Below are positions 12,082-18,417 of a stretch of 35,368 bases of DNA, piece after piece (positions within the stretch are counted from its first letter, which is position 1; every line of letters begins with the position of its first letter). A model generated the notes under the pieces. It did no database searches and was not told the DNA's origin. It saw only the letters and a program-made list of their open reading frames with translations. Location: positions 1 through 35,368 of IMG/VR virus record IMGVR_UViG_3300031784_000106, one strand, 5' to 3'. Source of the stretch: a virus. The position numbers and the translations under genes were made by a program.

Positions 12082-12220
12082 TTGGAAAGTTGAAACAATC
12101 TTTGAGCCCACAGGCGACTACATGACATTTAGATACGAGGCCGAATCAGATAATGAAGCGGATCTCTGCAATGAAATATTAAACCAATTATCAATTGTAT
12201 CTTGGAAGGAAGAAAACTAA
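12074..12220 (+). CDS. 48-residue micro-protein, paralogue B
   Basis: MTSWKVETIFEPTGDYMTFR with EADLCNEILNQL: same FEPTG motif and NEADL helix as the gene before it. TAATG coupled to the next gene. Function unknown. Confidence 0.65.
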   Translation: MTSWKVETIFEPTGDYMTFRYEAESDNEADLCNEILNQLSIVSWKEEN

Positions 12221-12588
12221 TGGGAGCCCGTATTAACTTTGTATTTAAAGATGTTGAGGATGAAGCACATGTAGTCCTATATAGCCACTGGGGTGAGACT
12301 GAATGGCAGCGGGACCTAGCAATGGCCCTGAACCATGCTAAGCCTAGGTGGAGCGATGTTGCTTACTTTAACCGTATGGTGATTAGTTATCTTATGCAAG
12401 ATTCCGTGCTTGATGAGACAGGGTTTGGTATTTATGCTATTACTGGCAGCAACCTTGAACTAGGTGATACCACTGTCGTTATTGATGTGGCTAAAGAAAC
12501 GGTCTATGAAGCAGGCAAGGAACTGCAGGTTGACTGGCAACTATTTATTAATGCTTATATACCAAAGGTTTTGGCTGAGCAGATCTAG
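12220..12588 (+). CDS. 122-residue hypothetical actinophage-type protein
   Basis: MGARINFVFKDVEDEAHVVL, YSHWGETEWQRDLAMALNHA and the LGDTTVVIDVA segment resemble a conserved small phage family with no known role. Start fixed by TAATG coupling and GGAAGG upstream. Followed by a terminator. Confidence 0.75.
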   Translation: MGARINFVFKDVEDEAHVVLYSHWGETEWQRDLAMALNHAKPRWSDVAYFNRMVISYLMQDSVLDETGFGIYAITGSNLELGDTTVVIDVAKETVYEAGKELQVDWQLFINAYIPKVLAEQI

Positions 12589-12616
12589 GGAATGGGTCCC
12601 TTAGACTAAACAGGGT

Positions 12617-12658
12617 GGAGCGCAGGTTTTCGTAGGCTTGCGCTCCCCCTACTTTTTT
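12617..12658 (+). terminator. Rho-independent terminator
   Basis: GGAGCGCA / TGCGCTCC, 8-bp stem, then CCCTAC and six T. Confidence 0.75.
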
Positions 12659-12666
12659 GATACAAT
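12638..12666 (+). promoter_or_regulatory. Weak sigma-70-like promoter inside terminator
   Basis: TTGCGC, 17 bases, TACAAT; then TAGAGGAG before the ATG at 12685. The -35 uses the terminator stem. Confidence 0.4.
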
Positions 12667-12684
12667 GGACTAGAGGAGATACCT

Positions 12685-12924
12685 ATGGCTTATTCAATTA
12701 GACGAACGGCAACTCATAACAAAGAAACACGATTAGCAGAACAAATAGGAAAACTCCTAACCCAAGATTTTGCGGTAGATTTAGAAAGAGTAGGATACTA
12801 CATAGTAAGAAACCTACCCTTAATTAACTATCACAGACTAGAGGTTTTGAGTTTGACATCTATGGAAGAGTATGATAAACTTATGTTAGAGATGAAAGGA
12901 CCCGTAAATGGACTTCGCAGATAA
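12685..12924 (+). CDS. 79-residue hypothetical protein
   Basis: Basic N-terminus (MAYSIRRTATHNKETRLAEQ) followed by helices with LERVGYYIVRNLPLINYHRL. AGAGGAG ribosome site. Overlaps the next gene by 17 bases. No family recognised; a small helical DNA-associated protein would fit the charge pattern but is not shown. Confidence 0.7.
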   Translation: MAYSIRRTATHNKETRLAEQIGKLLTQDFAVDLERVGYYIVRNLPLINYHRLEVLSLTSMEEYDKLMLEMKGPVNGLRR

Positions 12925-13219
12925 AGCAGGAACGATTGGTCAACTATGGATTGAGTTCCGTGAGGATGAAGATTTTTCTTCCTTCATGGAGTACAACGAC
13001 CTAGGTTGTCCAATGGCATACATGATGGCACAAGGTTTGGTTAAAGACCTTACCCCACTTGGAGAAGAGATGATTTTAGAAACATTTAACATGTTTATAA
13101 AACTAATCAACATTACTGAGGAAGAGATTGATTCTTCTATCGAAGACAAAGACCTCAGTTCTATTTTAGCGTATGCCTATAACAAAAAAGAAAACACACC
13201 ACCTGACACAAAAGAGTAA
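12908..13219 (+). CDS. 103-residue acidic hypothetical protein
   Basis: Acidic and helical (FADKAGTIGQLWIEFREDED; LGEEMILETFNMFIKLINIT). Ribosome site GAAAGGA lies in the preceding gene. Ends with a charged tail. Followed by a GC-rich hairpin. Function unknown. Confidence 0.75.
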   Translation: MDFADKAGTIGQLWIEFREDEDFSSFMEYNDLGCPMAYMMAQGLVKDLTPLGEEMILETFNMFIKLINITEEEIDSSIEDKDLSSILAYAYNKKENTPPDTKE

Positions 13220-13235
13220 CTATCTTGTCTCTGAT

Positions 13236-13260
13236 CCCTGGGCTTGACAAAAGCCTGGGG
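13236..13260 (+). terminator. Stem-loop without T-run
   Basis: CCCTGGGCTT / AAGCCTGGGG, ten pairs including two G-U, loop of five. No T tract follows, so the terminator call is tentative. Confidence 0.45.
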
Positions 13261-13266
13261 CTATGC

Positions 13267-13279
13267 GACGTCGGACGTC
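13267..13279. promoter_or_regulatory. Double GACGTC box
   Basis: GACGTC at 13267-13272 and 13274-13279. The rightmost copies of this box in the window. Confidence 0.5.
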
Positions 13280-13328
13280 AAATCATATCAAATCGGACAT
13301 ATTAGACAAACCACATTTCCAGAATAAG

Positions 13329-13398
13329 ATTACGATCATCGATTTATTTTCCCCAGAATTAGATTACGAAGGACGAATTCTTTTCCCCGTACCAAACC
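13329..13398. repeat. Two ATTACGA...TTTTCCCC repeats
   Basis: ATTACGA at 13329-13335 and 13363-13369, each followed by TTTTCCCC; spacing 34 bp, like the 33 bp at 10228. Placed directly upstream of a promoter, as there. Confidence 0.6.
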
Positions 13399-13419
13399 TT
13401 ATACCATATCAAACCTTAT

Positions 13420-13449
13420 TTGTCAAACCTTTGTATTCGGTGTTATAAT
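13420..13449 (+). promoter_or_regulatory. Sigma-70-like promoter, leaderless
   Basis: TTGTCA, 18 bases, TATAAT, six bases, ATG at 13456. Confidence 0.65.
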
Positions 13450-13455
13450 TGGGAT

Positions 13456-13686
13456 ATGCCAAGAGATCATTTTTCTCAGATGTATCAGAACAAATCTACT
13501 AGACATGATCAACCTCATGACTCTATAGGGTTTGATAAAGCCATAGGTGCTTTAACTGGTATGTTATACTCTATTGTTACTCTTAAGGCTTTCTTTCCTA
13601 AGTCTCCCCCGCTGCAAATGAATAACTATCCTGCTAAGGACACCGCAGGTGGGGACAACGTCTATACACAACTAACGCTCTTCTAA
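13456..13686 (+). CDS. 76-residue hypothetical protein
   Basis: MPRDHFSQMYQNKSTRHDQP, then a hydrophobic helix (ALTGMLYSIVTLKAFF) and a Pro-rich tail. Leaderless start; the upstream in-frame ATG at 13420 is in the promoter. Flanked on both sides by ATTACGA repeats, so it may be regulated by whatever binds them. Possibly membrane-associated. Confidence 0.65.
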   Translation: MPRDHFSQMYQNKSTRHDQPHDSIGFDKAIGALTGMLYSIVTLKAFFPKSPPLQMNNYPAKDTAGGDNVYTQLTLF

Positions 13687-13692
13687 AATAAG

Positions 13693-13790
13693 ATTACGAA
13701 GGGGCAAAATTTTTCCCCGTACCAGGGCTTTTTAAAATAAGATTACGATGGAGCATTTTTCTTCCCCGTACCAGGCCTTTTTTGCCAGGG
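13693..13790. repeat. Two long ATTACGA...CCCCGTACCAGG repeats
   Basis: Copies begin AAAATAAGATTACGA and share CCCCGTACCAGG plus a T-run; ATTACGA at 13693 and 13742. The first copy holds the near-palindrome GGGGCAAAATTTTTCCCC. Confidence 0.65.
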
Positions 13791-13963
13791 GATCAAGATG
13801 AAACCCACAATCCCCTATAGTATATACACCATAACAAACCACTATAAATTATTTCCTGATTTCTAAAACTTTTCCAAACCTTTATATATTTTTATAAAGG
13901 TTTTCTTTATTTTCTGAGCAAATTCGAACAAATTTTATATGAGGTTTTGCACAGTAAATGGGC

Positions 13964-13992
13964 TTGACAAACCATGTTTCATGGTATATAAT
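13964..13992 (+). promoter_or_regulatory. Perfect consensus promoter with palindromic operator
   Basis: TTGACA, 17 bases, TATAAT. The spacer is nearly all a palindrome, ACCATG-TTT-CATGGT. No open reading frame follows for over 200 bases. Confidence 0.7.
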
Positions 13993-14015
13993 GCCCAAAC
14001 CCTGTATACAATGGT

Positions 14016-14044
14016 TTGACAATAGCGAGCATATGTGGTATAAG
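14016..14044 (+). promoter_or_regulatory. Second tandem promoter
   Basis: TTGACA, 17 bases, TATAAG, 52 bases after the first; also without a gene directly downstream. Confidence 0.5.
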
Positions 14045-14183
14045 GTTTGGGGATATAAGGTTTGGATATGGAGGTTTGGCCGTTAGGGATTACGAAGCCA
14101 TCTATAAAAGCGCTCTATACTCCACTATCCTCCACTTCACTCCACTTCTAGACTGTCTAATAATATAATCAGTAAGATTAATC

Positions 14184-14203
14184 TGTGGATAACTTGTGGA
14201 TAA
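14184..14203 (-). promoter_or_regulatory. Pair of perfect DnaA boxes, 11 bp apart
   Basis: TGTGGATAA at 14184-14192 and 14195-14203, followed within ten bases by the -10 TATAAT (14212-14217) of the gene at 14224. Confidence 0.65.
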
Positions 14204-14223
14204 CTATCTGATATAATAATCCA

Positions 14224-14349
14224 ATGAACAAATTAGAGTCATCCTATAGCAAGTTTATGGGCTATCGAATAGCATGTACCCAATGCAATCAGTTATATAT
14301 CAAACCAAATGATGACCCATTTATATGTCTTACCTGTTTAGTCAAATAG
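14224..14349 (+). CDS. 41-residue zinc-ribbon micro-protein
   Basis: CTQC at 18-21 and CLTC at 35-38, a four-Cys zinc ribbon. Leaderless: TATAAT ends six bases before ATG. The promoter overlaps the DnaA-box pair, so DnaA could control it. Converges on the GIY-YIG gene. Confidence 0.65.
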   Translation: MNKLESSYSKFMGYRIACTQCNQLYIKPNDDPFICLTCLVK

Positions 14350-14373
14350 ACTTATCCTAAAAACCAGGGGATA

Positions 14374-14691
14374 TCAAACCTCTTTGATTGCCTTATTGAC
14401 CATACGGATCAACGCCCTACGAGTTATCTTCGATGCATCAAAGGTCTCTGTGTATCCGCTTTGAGGCATATCCGACTTATCCAGAAAGTGTCCATATCTT
14501 TCCCTTAGTGTTCTTAGTACTAGGGTTTCTACTGCTCTTGCCCTATCCCGTTCGAAAAAATGCCAATACTTGATCAATATCCAACCCTTGGTCCTATGGC
14601 TTGCAAACCTTCTTCCTGAGATATCTGATATACCTACCTTGACAGCCTTATATAATGGGTTGTATAGTATGTATAGCACTGCTGATTCCAT
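14374..14691 (-). CDS. GIY-YIG-like nuclease
   Basis: 105 residues. YILY at 7-10, VKVGIS at 17-22, Arg at 27-28 and Glu at 55 match the GIY-YIG/T5orf172 fold: two tyrosine/glycine strands, catalytic Arg and metal-binding Glu. Compact with no visible DNA-binding domain. Start at 14691 chosen because TATAAT ends exactly six bases before that ATG; a longer frame from 14721 would include the promoter. Lone leftward gene in a rightward block, which fits a mobile homing-type nuclease. Confidence 0.75.
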   Translation of the reverse strand: MESAVLYILYNPLYKAVKVGISDISGRRFASHRTKGWILIKYWHFFERDRARAVETLVLRTLRERYGHFLDKSDMPQSGYTETFDASKITRRALIRMVNKAIKEV

Positions 14692-14704
14692 AGGTTTATT
14701 ATAC

Positions 14705-14732
14705 TTGACATACCGTGGCAAATTGTGATACT
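14705..14732 (+). promoter_or_regulatory. Sigma-70-like promoter
   Basis: TTGACA, 16 bases, GATACT; ATG at 14742 is nine bases on. Divergent and overlapping with the GIY-YIG gene promoter. Confidence 0.55.
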
Positions 14733-14741
14733 ATTGGTACT

Positions 14742-14900
14742 ATGAGAAAAACTAATAATAAAGTATCCCAGCACAAGGCAAAGCGAGCACAAAAAAATAA
14801 GAAAAGAATCTCTGCTAACCCATATCACAAGATATCAAGGTTTGAAAGAGAGCAGAAGTCAATCAGAGAAGGCCTTATAGCCTCTTACCTACCAATGTAG
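14742..14900 (+). CDS. 52-residue highly basic protein
   Basis: MRKTNNKVSQHKAKRAQKNK and further Lys/Arg; likely binds nucleic acid. Near-leaderless start; the ATG at 14715 is inside the promoter. Comes just before a zinc-finger gene and an HNH nuclease gene. Confidence 0.65.
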   Translation: MRKTNNKVSQHKAKRAQKNKKRISANPYHKISRFEREQKSIREGLIASYLPM

Positions 14901-14909
14901 GTTGACTTC

Positions 14910-15152
14910 ATGAGATCCTGTACATCAACTACCAAGAAGGGTACTCCCTGCTCTATTTATGTAGAAGAGTGGCGAACAAGTGGTAAATGCCATGTTCATG
15001 ACCCTAATGGAAAGTTTAGACAACAGGTAAAAAAAGGTGAGCACAGGATACCTCAAAACAAAGAAAAGGGTTGTGATCATACTTGGTATATGAGAGATCC
15101 AGGCATACAGTGCACTAAATGTTTTCTGATATGGGAAAATGATATATCCTAA
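14910..15152 (+). CDS. 80-residue double zinc-finger protein
   Basis: First site: CTSTTKKGTPC ... CHVH, the C-(x9)-C-(xn)-CxxH layout common in small phage zinc proteins. Second: CDHTWYM...CTKC. Basic between the two. Overlaps the HNH gene by 14 bases, so the two are probably co-translated. DNA binding is likely; role unknown. Confidence 0.7.
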   Translation: MRSCTSTTKKGTPCSIYVEEWRTSGKCHVHDPNGKFRQQVKKGEHRIPQNKEKGCDHTWYMRDPGIQCTKCFLIWENDIS

Positions 15153-15582
15153 CTGTGGCACATATGCTGGCTATCGCAAACATCATAACCATAAGACTAA
15201 ACCATGTGTTGAGTGTTTGAAAGCGTCAAGTATCTATAATAGATTACGATATCAGAAAAATAATCGTGCACATGTAACTGCCAAGTATCGTGCTTTAAAC
15301 CTTGATAAAGTGAGAGAGCGAGAGCGATCTAAGAATCGCAAACGCAGAGCAAAGATTACGAACGACTATAAAGAATCCCAGGTTATCTCTACATATGGTT
15401 CTAATTGCTACCTATGTGGTTTAGAAATTGACCTTATGTCTCCCCGAAAATGTGGGGTTAAGGGCTGGGAGCATGGTTTGCATATTGATCATCTTGTTCC
15501 TATTGCAAAAGGTGGCTCAGATACATTGCAAAATGTTAGACCAGTCCATGGGTTATGTAATTTAAAGAAGTGGGCAAACTGA
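15139..15582 (+). CDS. HNH endonuclease
   Basis: 147 residues. N-terminal Cys pair (C23, C26) with a GTYAGYRKHH start, a long basic helical linker (40-80), then the HNH core: C90/C93, HIDH at 115-118, N132, H137, C140. Zinc is probably held by the Cys set, and H118 would be the general base region. Cuts DNA; in phages such genes are usually free-standing homing nucleases or assist packaging. No terminase gene is next to it, favouring homing. Confidence 0.85.
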   Translation: MIYPNCGTYAGYRKHHNHKTKPCVECLKASSIYNRLRYQKNNRAHVTAKYRALNLDKVRERERSKNRKRRAKITNDYKESQVISTYGSNCYLCGLEIDLMSPRKCGVKGWEHGLHIDHLVPIAKGGSDTLQNVRPVHGLCNLKKWAN

Positions 15583-15683
15583 GGATAGTAACCACTATTG
15601 CCCGTTTAGGGCATGGGAAGGTTTATAACTTCTATTTTGCGCCGAACTTTAAGCATGATATAATAAAGTATGAACAAATCTAA
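15570..15683 (+). CDS. Possible 37-residue protein, GTG start
   Basis: VGKLRIVTTIARLGHGKVYN and FYFAPNFKHD; GTG start lies inside the HNH gene after AAAGAAG. Overlaps the next gene by 14 bases in another frame. Tentative: the only support is the gap-filling position and the reasonable composition. Confidence 0.35.
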   Translation: MGKLRIVTTIARLGHGKVYNFYFAPNFKHDIIKYEQI

Positions 15684-15795
15684 GTGCTTTTTTTGCCCTA
15701 AAGACGCAACACATTACGATATCGTCGTGGATCACTCCGACTATGTTGTTGCAGATGTCTGCTTAGATCATCTATCTATGGGTCTTGTATCGTAA
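15670..15795 (+). CDS. 41-residue CxxC...CxxH zinc protein
   Basis: CFFC at 6-9 and CLDH at 31-34, resembling a reduced DUF7455-type zinc domain (compare the genes at 23616 and 29117). Near-leaderless: TATAAT ends five bases before ATG. Next gene starts on the base after its stop. Confidence 0.65.
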   Translation: MNKSKCFFCPKDATHYDIVVDHSDYVVADVCLDHLSMGLVS

Positions 15796-16032
15796 ATGAA
15801 AACAAGAATACTTAAAGATGGGTCAGAAGTTGATTCTTTTGATAAGCCAGTTGATTTAATTATTCACACTAAAGCCCCAGGAAAATGGAAACTGACGGAC
15901 TTAGAGACGGGCGAAGAATATCTTGGATCTGAAATAAGCACTGACTTTGCAGAAGTTTTGAGAGAAAAAGTTAACATTAACAAAATAGGAACTTGGGTAA
16001 AGACCAAGTGGAAGCAAAAGCAAGTTGACTAA
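15796..16032 (+). CDS. 78-residue hypothetical protein
   Basis: Beta-rich middle (KPVDLIIHTKAPGKWKLTDL) and a basic Trp/Lys end (GTWVKTKWKQKQVD). Abuts the previous gene with no gap. Its last codons include the TTGACT of the next promoter. No family recognised. Confidence 0.7.
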   Translation: MKTRILKDGSEVDSFDKPVDLIIHTKAPGKWKLTDLETGEEYLGSEISTDFAEVLREKVNINKIGTWVKTKWKQKQVD

Positions 16033-16053
16033 ACCTTCACTTTAAGGTATACT
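16025..16053 (+). promoter_or_regulatory. Sigma-70-like promoter, leaderless
   Basis: TTGACT, 17 bases, TATACT, six bases, ATG at 16060. Confidence 0.7.
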
Positions 16054-16059
16054 GGATAT

Positions 16060-16290
16060 ATGATTCAATGGATTGCTGATTACGCACACTGGGTACTTGC
16101 TTGCATTGGCGTGTCTGGTATTTATTTTGTAGGTAGAAAAACTCTTTGGGGCTGGTTTGTTCTTTTATTTAATGAGTGTTTATGGATAGCCTATGCTCTA
16201 GTCACAGACCAATATGGTTTTATATTTGCAGCAGTGGCCTATGGCGCAGTCTATATTAGATCATACCTGCATTGGAAGAGAGATGCTTAA
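16060..16290 (+). CDS. 76-residue membrane protein, about three segments
   Basis: Hydrophobic segments near residues 10-25 (WVLACIGVSGIYFVG), 30-46 (GWFVLLFNECLWIAYALV) and 52-66 (YGFIFAAVAYGAVYI), with a basic end. Resembles small membrane proteins near lysis or host-takeover genes of actinophages; could also be PnuC-like in its short length, but no motif proves it. Confidence 0.7.
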   Translation: MIQWIADYAHWVLACIGVSGIYFVGRKTLWGWFVLLFNECLWIAYALVTDQYGFIFAAVAYGAVYIRSYLHWKRDA

Positions 16291-16492
16291 GCATTATGAT
16301 ATACCAGATCCCTTCCAAACCTTTGTAGCCAACAAGTATGCTAACGCTAAAGGTGCTGTGTATGACTTCTTTGCTAAGGAATGGCACATGAAATGTGGGT
16401 GCTGTAAGGAAGAGTTGTTTGCTCCATCCCGCAAAATTTTGACAAAGATTAGACTATATCATACAAGAAATGAGTGCTTAGGTGGATACTGA
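16283..16492 (+). CDS. 69-residue Cys-rich hypothetical protein
   Basis: MLKHYDIPDPFQTFVANKYA, then CGCCKEELF and RNECLGGY: four cysteines, likely one zinc. Start within the end of the membrane-protein gene, preceded by GGAAGAGAG; an upstream ATG at 16214 would overlap far more. Four-Cys placement suggests a nucleic-acid or protein-binding ribbon. Confidence 0.65.
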   Translation: MLKHYDIPDPFQTFVANKYANAKGAVYDFFAKEWHMKCGCCKEELFAPSRKILTKIRLYHTRNECLGGY

Positions 16493-16580
16493 AGAAGAGT
16501 TTGACCTAGAGTTTAGTGTTGAAGAAATGATTAGCCTTTATGGTATTAACAGTCTTGAAGATTTAGACAGAATTGATTAA
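16482..16580 (+). CDS. 32-residue acidic micro-protein, GTG start
   Basis: VDTEEEFDLEFSVEEMISLY then LEDLDRID; strongly acidic. GTG start overlaps the preceding stop by 11 bases. Real status uncertain; convergent with the Gly-rich gene. Confidence 0.45.
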   Translation: MDTEEEFDLEFSVEEMISLYGINSLEDLDRID

Positions 16581-16593
16581 CCAATACAGAGGA

Positions 16594-16830
16594 TTAAGCG
16601 ATATCGCCAGAGCCTGAGATAGATCCAGCACCATCTATACCTTTAGGCATGTTGTATATGCTCCATGATCCTGTGTCTCCTGGTGGGTACCCTGGGTTGC
16701 CTGGGTTACCGCTTCTGATGTAATATGCTCCTGCAATTCCGTAAGGGTTTCCGTCTGCAAGGATGATCTGACCTAATGAGTAATACCCTCCATTAGAGTA
16801 TGCTCCTACAAAATTTGGTGGTGTTGCCAT
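16594..16830 (-). CDS. 78-residue Gly/Tyr-rich protein
   Basis: MATPPNFVGAYSNGGYYSLG with repeated GNPGNPGYPPG and a GAGSISGSGD end. Composition is that of a surface or fibre-type beta/collagen-like segment, not a soluble enzyme. Leaderless: TATAAT ends six bases before ATG. Single leftward gene in a rightward block. Could be a minor tail or decoration protein; no family recognised. Confidence 0.65.
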   Translation of the reverse strand: MATPPNFVGAYSNGGYYSLGQIILADGNPYGIAGAYYIRSGNPGNPGYPPGDTGSWSIYNMPKGIDGAGSISGSGDIA

Positions 16831-16851
16831 GAGATTATTATATCATCTTTT

Positions 16852-16880
16852 TTGACATTTAGGGCTGATGGGTGTATACT
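16852..16880 (+). promoter_or_regulatory. Sigma-70-like promoter, leaderless
   Basis: TTGACA, 17 bases, TATACT, six bases, ATG at 16887. Divergent from the Gly-rich gene promoter 10 bases away. Confidence 0.75.
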
Positions 16881-16886
16881 TGATAT

Positions 16887-17006
16887 ATGAAGAAAAAAAA
16901 TGAGTGTCAAAAGTGTGGTCTATCACATAAAGATCCTATGTTTTGGAACACTCATCAAACCATGAGCGATGGACATATCTGGTGTACTAATGCCAAAAGA
17001 ACCTAA
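16887..17006 (+). CDS. 39-residue zinc-binding micro-protein
   Basis: CQKCGLSH (C7, C10, H14) with H30 and C33 later. Basic. Leaderless. The following gene starts 17 bases before its stop. Confidence 0.6.
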   Translation: MKKKNECQKCGLSHKDPMFWNTHQTMSDGHIWCTNAKRT

Positions 17007-17109
17007 GATTTTACAGATGGACTGGAAAGCACTTGGATATGAAAGGATATATGTAGATGGAAGAATTCGATGGATTCCTCAGCAACTCAAAGAAAATTCA
17101 GAAGACTAG
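16990..17109 (+). CDS. 39-residue hypothetical micro-protein
   Basis: MPKEPKILQMDWKALGYERI and a WIPQQLKENSED end; a compact beta-type peptide. Begins inside the previous gene and is itself overlapped 53 bases by the next. No family recognised. Confidence 0.55.
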   Translation: MPKEPKILQMDWKALGYERIYVDGRIRWIPQQLKENSED

Positions 17110-17299
17110 AATCTTACCATTACGATGGATAGGTAATTTTCTTGGTGGCTATGCTGGTAATCATTTAGTTAAGTGTTTTGATTATGATGAAGATGGTAAG
17201 CATGGCTTTGCTTATAAATACCACGCAAAAATGTGGAAGTATCTTAATAAGCCATATGAGTGGTGGGGAACCTATTATATTGTTAAGGTAAATAAATGA
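17057..17299 (+). CDS. 80-residue hypothetical protein
   Basis: Aromatic-rich (LRWIGNFLGGYAGNHLVKCF; YKYHAKMWKYLNKPYEWWGT). The first ~17 residues overlap the preceding gene in another frame, so the true start may be later, but no other ATG fits. Overlaps the luciferase-like gene by four bases (ATGA). Aromatic/Gly pattern is unusual; role unknown. Confidence 0.6.
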   Translation: MEEFDGFLSNSKKIQKTRILPLRWIGNFLGGYAGNHLVKCFDYDEDGKHGFAYKYHAKMWKYLNKPYEWWGTYYIVKVNK

Positions 17300-18072
17300 A
17301 TGTTTACTGGTTTGGAAGAACCAGAAACAATAATCTTTCTGAGATTTCTCTAGAGTTAGAAGAGTCTGGATTTAATGGTATTCTTTTACCATATGGTGCT
17401 GATGTTGGAGACTATTTCGTACAGATAGCGAGATCACTTAAAAAGGATCAAAAGGTTACATATATTGTCGCAGTTAGACCGTATACAATTTCTCCACAAA
17501 ATCTTGCAATGATAATTAAGTCATTAAACTCTATAGATACTGGCAGGGTTTGGATTAATTTTGTTTCAGGACAAATTTTAGATGAAGAAAAAAGTATGGG
17601 CGGAATTATAGGTGAGATAAATGACACATCTAGCCTTTATGAAAGAAGAGAATATTTAAAAAACTATATACCAATCTTTTTTGATTTTTGTAAAAAGTTT
17701 AATATAGACACAAAGATATGCATATCTGGTAAAGGCGATGACATGAATACACTTGTTGAAAACTATGGAGACTACAGTTTTGCAGCATACCAGTCACATA
17801 TTGAAGTTGCTAAGTACAAAAAAATATCTAAACCAAGAGTCTTATCTATTTTTCCACTAATAGAAGATGATGAAGAAAAGTTTAATAAATTAAAGCATAG
17901 CAAGGAACTCGGATCTGATATAAGATTAACAACTACTCTAGAACTAAAAGAAATAATTAATGAGTTAAAGTTAGATGGAATTGAAGGCATAATGTTTTAT
18001 TGCTATTGGCCTGAAGAATATAGAATTAAGATAGTTAATTTTGTTAAAGATAATAAAAATCTTTTTATTTGA
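17296..18072 (+). CDS. Luciferase-like monooxygenase, paralogue 1
   Basis: 258 residues. VAVRPYTISPQNLAMI at 58-73 and GRVWINFVSG at 83-92 are the signature of the flavin-dependent luciferase-like (LLM, SsuD/alkanesulfonate monooxygenase) family: the RPxxxSP strand and the GRxxxNxxxG flavin-phosphate loop. About 80-100 residues shorter than typical SsuD-type enzymes, so insertion segments are missing. Needs a partner flavin reductase, none of which is seen. Coupled to the preceding gene. Paralogues lie at 22834 and 28274. Substrate unknown. Confidence 0.8.
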   Translation: MNVYWFGRTRNNNLSEISLELEESGFNGILLPYGADVGDYFVQIARSLKKDQKVTYIVAVRPYTISPQNLAMIIKSLNSIDTGRVWINFVSGQILDEEKSMGGIIGEINDTSSLYERREYLKNYIPIFFDFCKKFNIDTKICISGKGDDMNTLVENYGDYSFAAYQSHIEVAKYKKISKPRVLSIFPLIEDDEEKFNKLKHSKELGSDIRLTTTLELKEIINELKLDGIEGIMFYCYWPEEYRIKIVNFVKDNKNLFI

Positions 18073-18097
18073 CAAACATAGGAATTAACTGTATAAT
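18069..18097 (+). promoter_or_regulatory. Consensus promoter, leaderless
   Basis: TTGACA, 17 bases, TATAAT, six bases, ATG at 18104. The -35 overlaps the preceding stop codon. Confidence 0.8.
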
Positions 18098-18103
18098 AGA
18101 AAT

Positions 18104-18247
18104 ATGACAAACCAAGAGATAGCAAAACTACTAGATCAAGAATCATATCGCATTTGGGACACTACCAAGGTCATTAAGAATCAAGACTACCATGATGGGC
18201 TAGTCAAGGGACTTAAAATGGCATCTAAGTTGGTTGCTAAACTATGA
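18104..18247 (+). CDS. 47-residue helical micro-protein
   Basis: MTNQEIAKLLDQESYRIWDT and HDGLVKGLKMASKLVAKL; helical with a basic end. Leaderless from a full consensus promoter. ATGA overlap with the next gene. Confidence 0.65.
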   Translation: MTNQEIAKLLDQESYRIWDTTKVIKNQDYHDGLVKGLKMASKLVAKL

Positions 18248-18417
18248 GTTTAGACGAAATGGCTTTAAGAGAAGAAATTGCAAGAGATATTGAAGCAATT
18301 CCAGTTGAAGAGTCAGTAACTAACGCAATTGGTATGAGAATTCTTGCTGCAAAGGTGGCAAGAGGAAAACACAACTACATGACAACAATGTTTGAAAGAC
18401 AGGAGGACTTCGAATGA
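18244..18417 (+). CDS. 57-residue helical hypothetical protein
   Basis: MSLDEMALREEIARDIEAIP, then GMRILAAKVARGKHNYMTTM. Acidic first half and basic second half. Coupled by ATGA on both sides. No family recognised. Confidence 0.65.
   Translation: MSLDEMALREEIARDIEAIPVEESVTNAIGMRILAAKVARGKHNYMTTMFERQEDFE

Larger units (their letters stand above)
13687..14223. other. AT-rich non-coding region, candidate origin or ncRNA locus
   Basis: No supported gene over 537 bases. Holds two ATTACGA repeats, two TTGACA promoters in tandem, several AAGGTTTGG words, an AT-rich stretch (about 13815-13900) and a pair of perfect DnaA boxes 11 bp apart. Confidence 0.6.

Noticed and set aside
13263-13448. 61-codon frame MRRRTSNHIK...
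   Set aside because: Runs through GACGTC boxes, ATTACGA repeats and a promoter; no ribosome site.
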